Part shown: positions 6,474 through 6,802 of the stretch, piece after piece
Position numbering within the stretch: the stretch's first letter is position 1
Layout of the letters: each line of letters starts with the position of its first letter
From: Clostridiaceae bacterium
Lineage (GTDB): Bacteria; Bacillota; Clostridia; Oscillospirales; Acutalibacteraceae
Direction of reading: 5' to 3'
NCBI GenBank assembly: GCA_904501685.1
Contig: CAJGBX010000071.1
Span: forward strand, 1-6,802
Length of the DNA: 6,802 nucleotides
Notes under the pieces: model-generated
The model's database searches: none
What the model saw: the letters and a program-made list of their open reading frames with translations, nothing else
Told to the model about the DNA's origin: nothing
Position numbers and translations under genes: made by a program

Positions 6474-6488
6474 TTAGAATAATTCTAA
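6474..6488. promoter_or_regulatory. PerR box (perfect 7-1-7 operator) at the perR transcription start
   Basis: TTAGAATAATTCTAA is a perfect inverted repeat with a one-base centre. It differs from the Bacillus PerR consensus TTATAATNATTATAA at one symmetric position per arm. It covers the predicted start site, so bound repressor would block transcription. Since the gene behind it encodes a PerR-type protein, autoregulation is the simplest reading. Confidence 0.78.
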
Positions 6489-6492
6489 AAAC

Positions 6493-6497
6493 GGTGA
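6493..6497 (+). promoter_or_regulatory. Shifted-register ribosome binding site of perR
   Basis: GGTGA pairs with the 16S tail in the GGAGGTGA register instead of the AGGAGG core. It is 5 bases from ATG 6503. This favours that ATG over the in-frame GTGs at 6494, which lies within the site, and 6500, which is too close. Confidence 0.55.
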
Positions 6498-6502
6498 ATG
6501 TG

Positions 6503-6802
6503 ATGACAAAACAGCGAAAATTGATTTTTGATATTGTCAATACCTCGTGTATTCATCCAACGGTTGAACAAATTTATGAAATCGCTGTAGAGAAAATGCC
6601 GGGGATAGTAATGGCAACGGTTTATAATAATATTAATGCTTTGACCGAGGCTGGTCAAATAAGAAGAATTACCTGCCACGGTGCACCTGATAGGTATGAC
6701 AATGCATATTTACCGCATGAGCATTTAAAATGCACTCAGTGTGGTAATGTAACCGATGTTTTTCTTAAAAATTGCAATATGTTTGAAGAATTAAAGAAAA
6801 AA
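6503..6802 (+). CDS. perR: PerR-type peroxide-responsive Fur family repressor (3' partial)
   Basis: This is a metal-dependent DNA-binding repressor of the Fur family; PerR members sense peroxide by iron-catalysed histidine oxidation. One hundred codons are visible and the frame runs off the window. A winged-helix domain (about 1-60) has the recognition helix near ATVYNNI (38-44). The start of the metal-binding and dimerisation domain follows. Aligned to my recollection of Bacillus PerR at a constant offset of 19, every regulatory-metal ligand is present: H18, D66, H72, H74 and D85, for Bacillus H37, D85, H91, H93 and D104. C77 and C80 supply the first half of the structural zinc site; the second pair should lie beyond the window. 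Aspartate at D85 is the residue linked to peroxide sensing in PerR. The protein starts at the T.QR motif, without the 19 or so N-terminal residues of Bacillus PerR. I recall this short form from clostridial Fur homologues. The PerR-type operator at its promoter supports the call. Confidence 0.87.
   Translation, partial: MTKQRKLIFDIVNTSCIHPTVEQIYEIAVEKMPGIVMATVYNNINALTEAGQIRRITCHGAPDRYDNAYLPHEHLKCTQCGNVTDVFLKNCNMFEELKKK

Overview
The window looks like chromosomal housekeeping DNA from a low-GC, spore-forming-type Gram-positive bacterium, most likely of class Clostridia. This rests on AT-rich intergenic DNA, AGGAGG-type ribosome binding sites, sigma-A-like promoters, the gene order ftsX / M23 hydrolase / C-terminal processing protease, a BofC-type protein, and a short clostridial-style PerR/Fur protein. 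No mobile element, CRISPR array, tRNA or rRNA is visible, and no stretch over 300 bases lacks a gene.

Layout. Bases 1-892 hold most of ftsX, cut at its 5' end by the window edge. It overlaps by about 20 bases a secreted coiled-coil M23 peptidoglycan hydrolase (873-2099) of the PcsB/CwlO type, the expected partner of FtsEX. A hairpin terminator follows, then a membrane-anchored S41 protease with a PDZ domain (CtpB/CtpA family, to 3357). Its last 13 bases overlap, tail to tail, a small minus-strand gene for a membrane-anchored protein resembling the C-terminal domain of BofC (3345-3671). A 213-base intergenic region (3672-3884) carries the promoters of a large class A penicillin-binding protein (3885-6356), which ends in a strong terminator. 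Last comes a sigma-A promoter flanked by two PerR-box-like palindromes and the first 100 codons of a PerR-type regulator (6503 to the window end).

How the genes fit together. FtsX transmits FtsE ATPase activity across the membrane to switch on the M23 hydrolase, which cuts peptidoglycan. The class A PBP makes peptidoglycan. The Ctp protease works on the outer face of the membrane and could trim the hydrolase or, as in Bacillus sporulation, act in a signalling cascade. In Bacillus subtilis both CtpB and BofC act in the pro-sigma-K checkpoint, so their adjacency here is suggestive. The PerR gene is a separate, probably autoregulated, peroxide-response unit.

I found no clearly new system. The parts most worth a second look are the layered palindromes at the perR promoter, the ctp/bofC-like pairing, and the curved-DNA-like A-tracts upstream of the PBP promoter.
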